Below, in pieces: positions 6,534-7,889 of a DNA stretch of 7,889 nt. The notes beneath the pieces were generated by a model that was not told where the DNA came from, searched no databases, and saw nothing but the letters and a program-made list of their open reading frames with translations. The number at the start of each line of letters is the position of its first letter. The stretch's first letter is position 1. The DNA lies in assembly GCA_903957405.1 (NCBI GenBank), contig CAJBPC010000016.1:1-7889 (forward strand), written 5' to 3'. A program made the translations under genes and the position numbers. This DNA is from an uncultured bacterium. GTDB taxonomy: Bacteria > Bacteroidota > Bacteroidia > Chitinophagales > Chitinophagaceae.

Positions 6534-7889
6534 TTAATCTCGGTTTCTTTTTAAACTGACATACTCTACATGCTTGATCGCCGATCTATCGGTCGCATTG
6601 ACACGCATTTTATGGTACGGTTTATTGGGGAAAAAAATTGCGGTCATCACCGTTAACCCATCATCGGCAAATAATTCCACGGAGCTTGCATCGATCAGTA
6701 CGGTCATATTCATCATTTCGTTGCGGGAAAATCGGGGTGCAGTTGACCTGCTCGCGAATCCATTTCGAAAGTCGGTTTTACCGGATTTGGTTCTGTCTAT
6801 ATAATACCGGTTTTCCTTTTTATCGAATCCAACGATCAATTCTTCACCGATATCATTGGAAATTGTCAAGGAGAGATCCATTGTTTCCTCCAGGCCGATA
6901 TTGATACGGCAGGGAATCTTCATCTTGCCCGTTGTTGATGGGAGCTCAATGCCGTTGTCAGCATTCGTAAGCGGGATTTGAATGGGCTTTGACGGGATCT
7001 TAGACAATTCAGCGATGGGTACGGATGTGATCAATAGATCGTTGCCGACATTCCTGATCTTCAATTCCCGGGGGATCGTCATTGCATTTCTCCATGTTTC
7101 AGTGGGAACCACATTTGCGTACAGCCAGTTGCTCATCCATCCCAATAGTATCTTTCTGTCGCCCGTATTCGACCAGGTAATTCCCGCATAATTATCCGGA
7201 CCGTAGTCTATCCACTTGATATCCGTGTTGAGCGGACTGAATTTATGGCCATCAAATTCGCCAATGAAATATTGCGTGGCTGACCCTTTGTTTGGCCCGC
7301 CTGGATTTATGCTCACGATCAGCACCCATACTTTTTTACCGTTATGATCCAATGTGAACAGGTCCGGACATTCCCATACGCCGCCATGAGCGCCGACCGT
7401 TTCGCCAAACTCACTTTCCTTTTCCCAGTGCTTCAGATTTTTGGAAGAGTAAAAAGTGATCCTGTCTTTGGTCGCCAAGGTCATGATCCATTTTTTTTGT
7501 TCTTCGTACCACATCACTTTGGGGTCTCTGAAATCTGATATGCCAGGATTTTTCAAAACCGGGTTCCCTTCATATTTCTTCCAGGTTTTTCCATCGTCAT
7601 TGCTATAAGCTAGACCTTGCGTCTGGTAATCTTTTTTCCCCGATTTTTCGCCCTCCATATTGTGCTGTGTGAAGATGGCTACCAAGGGATCTTGACCGTT
7701 TTTTCCAAAGCCTGAGGTATTGTCTTTATCAACTACAGCAGATCCTGAAAAAATGGTGCCTAAGCTGTCTGGGTAAATGGCTATCGGTTGATGTTTCCAA
7801 TCGATCATATTCTTGCTGGTGGCATGACCCCAATGCATGGGGCCCCAAACCGAACTGAATGGATGATGTTGATAGAACAGGTGATACAC
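6534..7889 (-). CDS. GH32 beta-fructosidase/levanase, N-terminus beyond right edge
   Basis: 451 codons are visible; the first in-window codon (GTG at 7889) is internal, because YHLFYQHHPF normally follows the N-terminal WMNDPNG motif, which is off-window with the catalytic nucleophile Asp. Visible GH32 landmarks, numbered from the edge, are WGPMHWGHATSKNMIDW (15-31), FSGSAVVDKDNTSG (47-60), the RDP motif (121-123, transition-state Asp), the EC motif WECPDLF (172-178, acid/base Glu173), ILLGWMSNW (247-255) and WRNAMTIPREL (266-276). The C-terminal beta-sandwich ends with SSVELFADDGLTVM at about 402-415. The enzyme should release fructose from levan, inulin or sucrose; exo- versus endo-action cannot be decided. 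It is presumably exported, but the signal peptide is outside. It is followed immediately by the truncated redoxin frame. Base composition is lower in GC than the 1206-5661 block. Confidence 0.93.
   Translation of the reverse strand: MYHLFYQHHPFSSVWGPMHWGHATSKNMIDWKHQPIAIYPDSLGTIFSGSAVVDKDNTSGFGKNGQDPLVAIFTQHNMEGEKSGKKDYQTQGLAYSNDDGKTWKKYEGNPVLKNPGISDFRDPKVMWYEEQKKWIMTLATKDRITFYSSKNLKHWEKESEFGETVGAHGGVWECPDLFTLDHNGKKVWVLIVSINPGGPNKGSATQYFIGEFDGHKFSPLNTDIKWIDYGPDNYAGITWSNTGDRKILLGWMSNWLYANVVPTETWRNAMTIPRELKIRNVGNDLLITSVPIAELSKIPSKPIQIPLTNADNGIELPSTTGKMKIPCRINIGLEETMDLSLTISNDIGEELIVGFDKKENRYYIDRTKSGKTDFRNGFASRSTAPRFSRNEMMNMTVLIDASSVELFADDGLTVMTAIFFPNKPYHKMRVNATDRSAIKHVEYVSLKRNRD

Noticed and set aside
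1..7889. CRISPR array, tRNA or rRNA
   Set aside because: No regularly spaced direct repeats, no cloverleaf-like sequence and no rRNA segments were seen on either strand.

Overview
The window looks like chromosomal DNA from a member of the Bacteroidota. The evidence is start codons without Shine-Dalgarno sequences, a seven-helix membrane AraC-type regulator, a small LTxxQ (Spy/CpxP-like) exported protein, a SusE/SusF-free GH32 fructan hydrolase next to a TlpA-like redoxin fragment, and a lipoprotein amidohydrolase. I did not find a clear, complete and previously undescribed system. What stands out is a mosaic of three compositional blocks, a decayed mobile gene and a large palindrome.

Left block (1-~720, visibly very AT-rich). 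A possible leftward secreted-protein gene runs off the left edge and overlaps head-to-head with a small rightward gene for an exported LTxxQ-repeat protein (137-529). Two hairpins with T-tracts follow (591-628 and 675-716). The rest of the gap up to 1205 has no convincing gene. It holds a near-perfect 24-bp-arm palindrome inside a larger imperfect inverted repeat (910-1005).

Middle block (1206-5661, clearly more GC-rich). A membrane-anchored AraC-family regulator (+) converges, with a 3-bp gap, on two leftward genes that are probably co-transcribed. These are a lipoprotein YtcJ-like amidohydrolase (5661-3757) and an outer-membrane beta-barrel that looks like a DcaP-type porin (3635-2421). The 121-nt spacer between them carries hairpins. 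A reasonable inference is a small uptake-and-hydrolysis module: the porin admits an amide- or ester-type compound, the lipoprotein enzyme cleaves it in the periplasm, and the regulator may control them. The substrate cannot be read from sequence.

Right block (5662-7889). A full-length but broken Fic-domain gene of the 'mobile mystery protein B' family (5738-6342, +) carries one frameshift and one in-frame stop. Its usual partner (protein A) is absent. It abuts the truncated end of a redoxin-like gene (6532-6278, -), which begins one base after the stop of a GH32 beta-fructosidase/levanase gene that runs off the right edge. The most economical reading is that a mobile segment carrying the Fic gene landed in, or recombined into, the redoxin gene, removed its thioredoxin fold, and then decayed.
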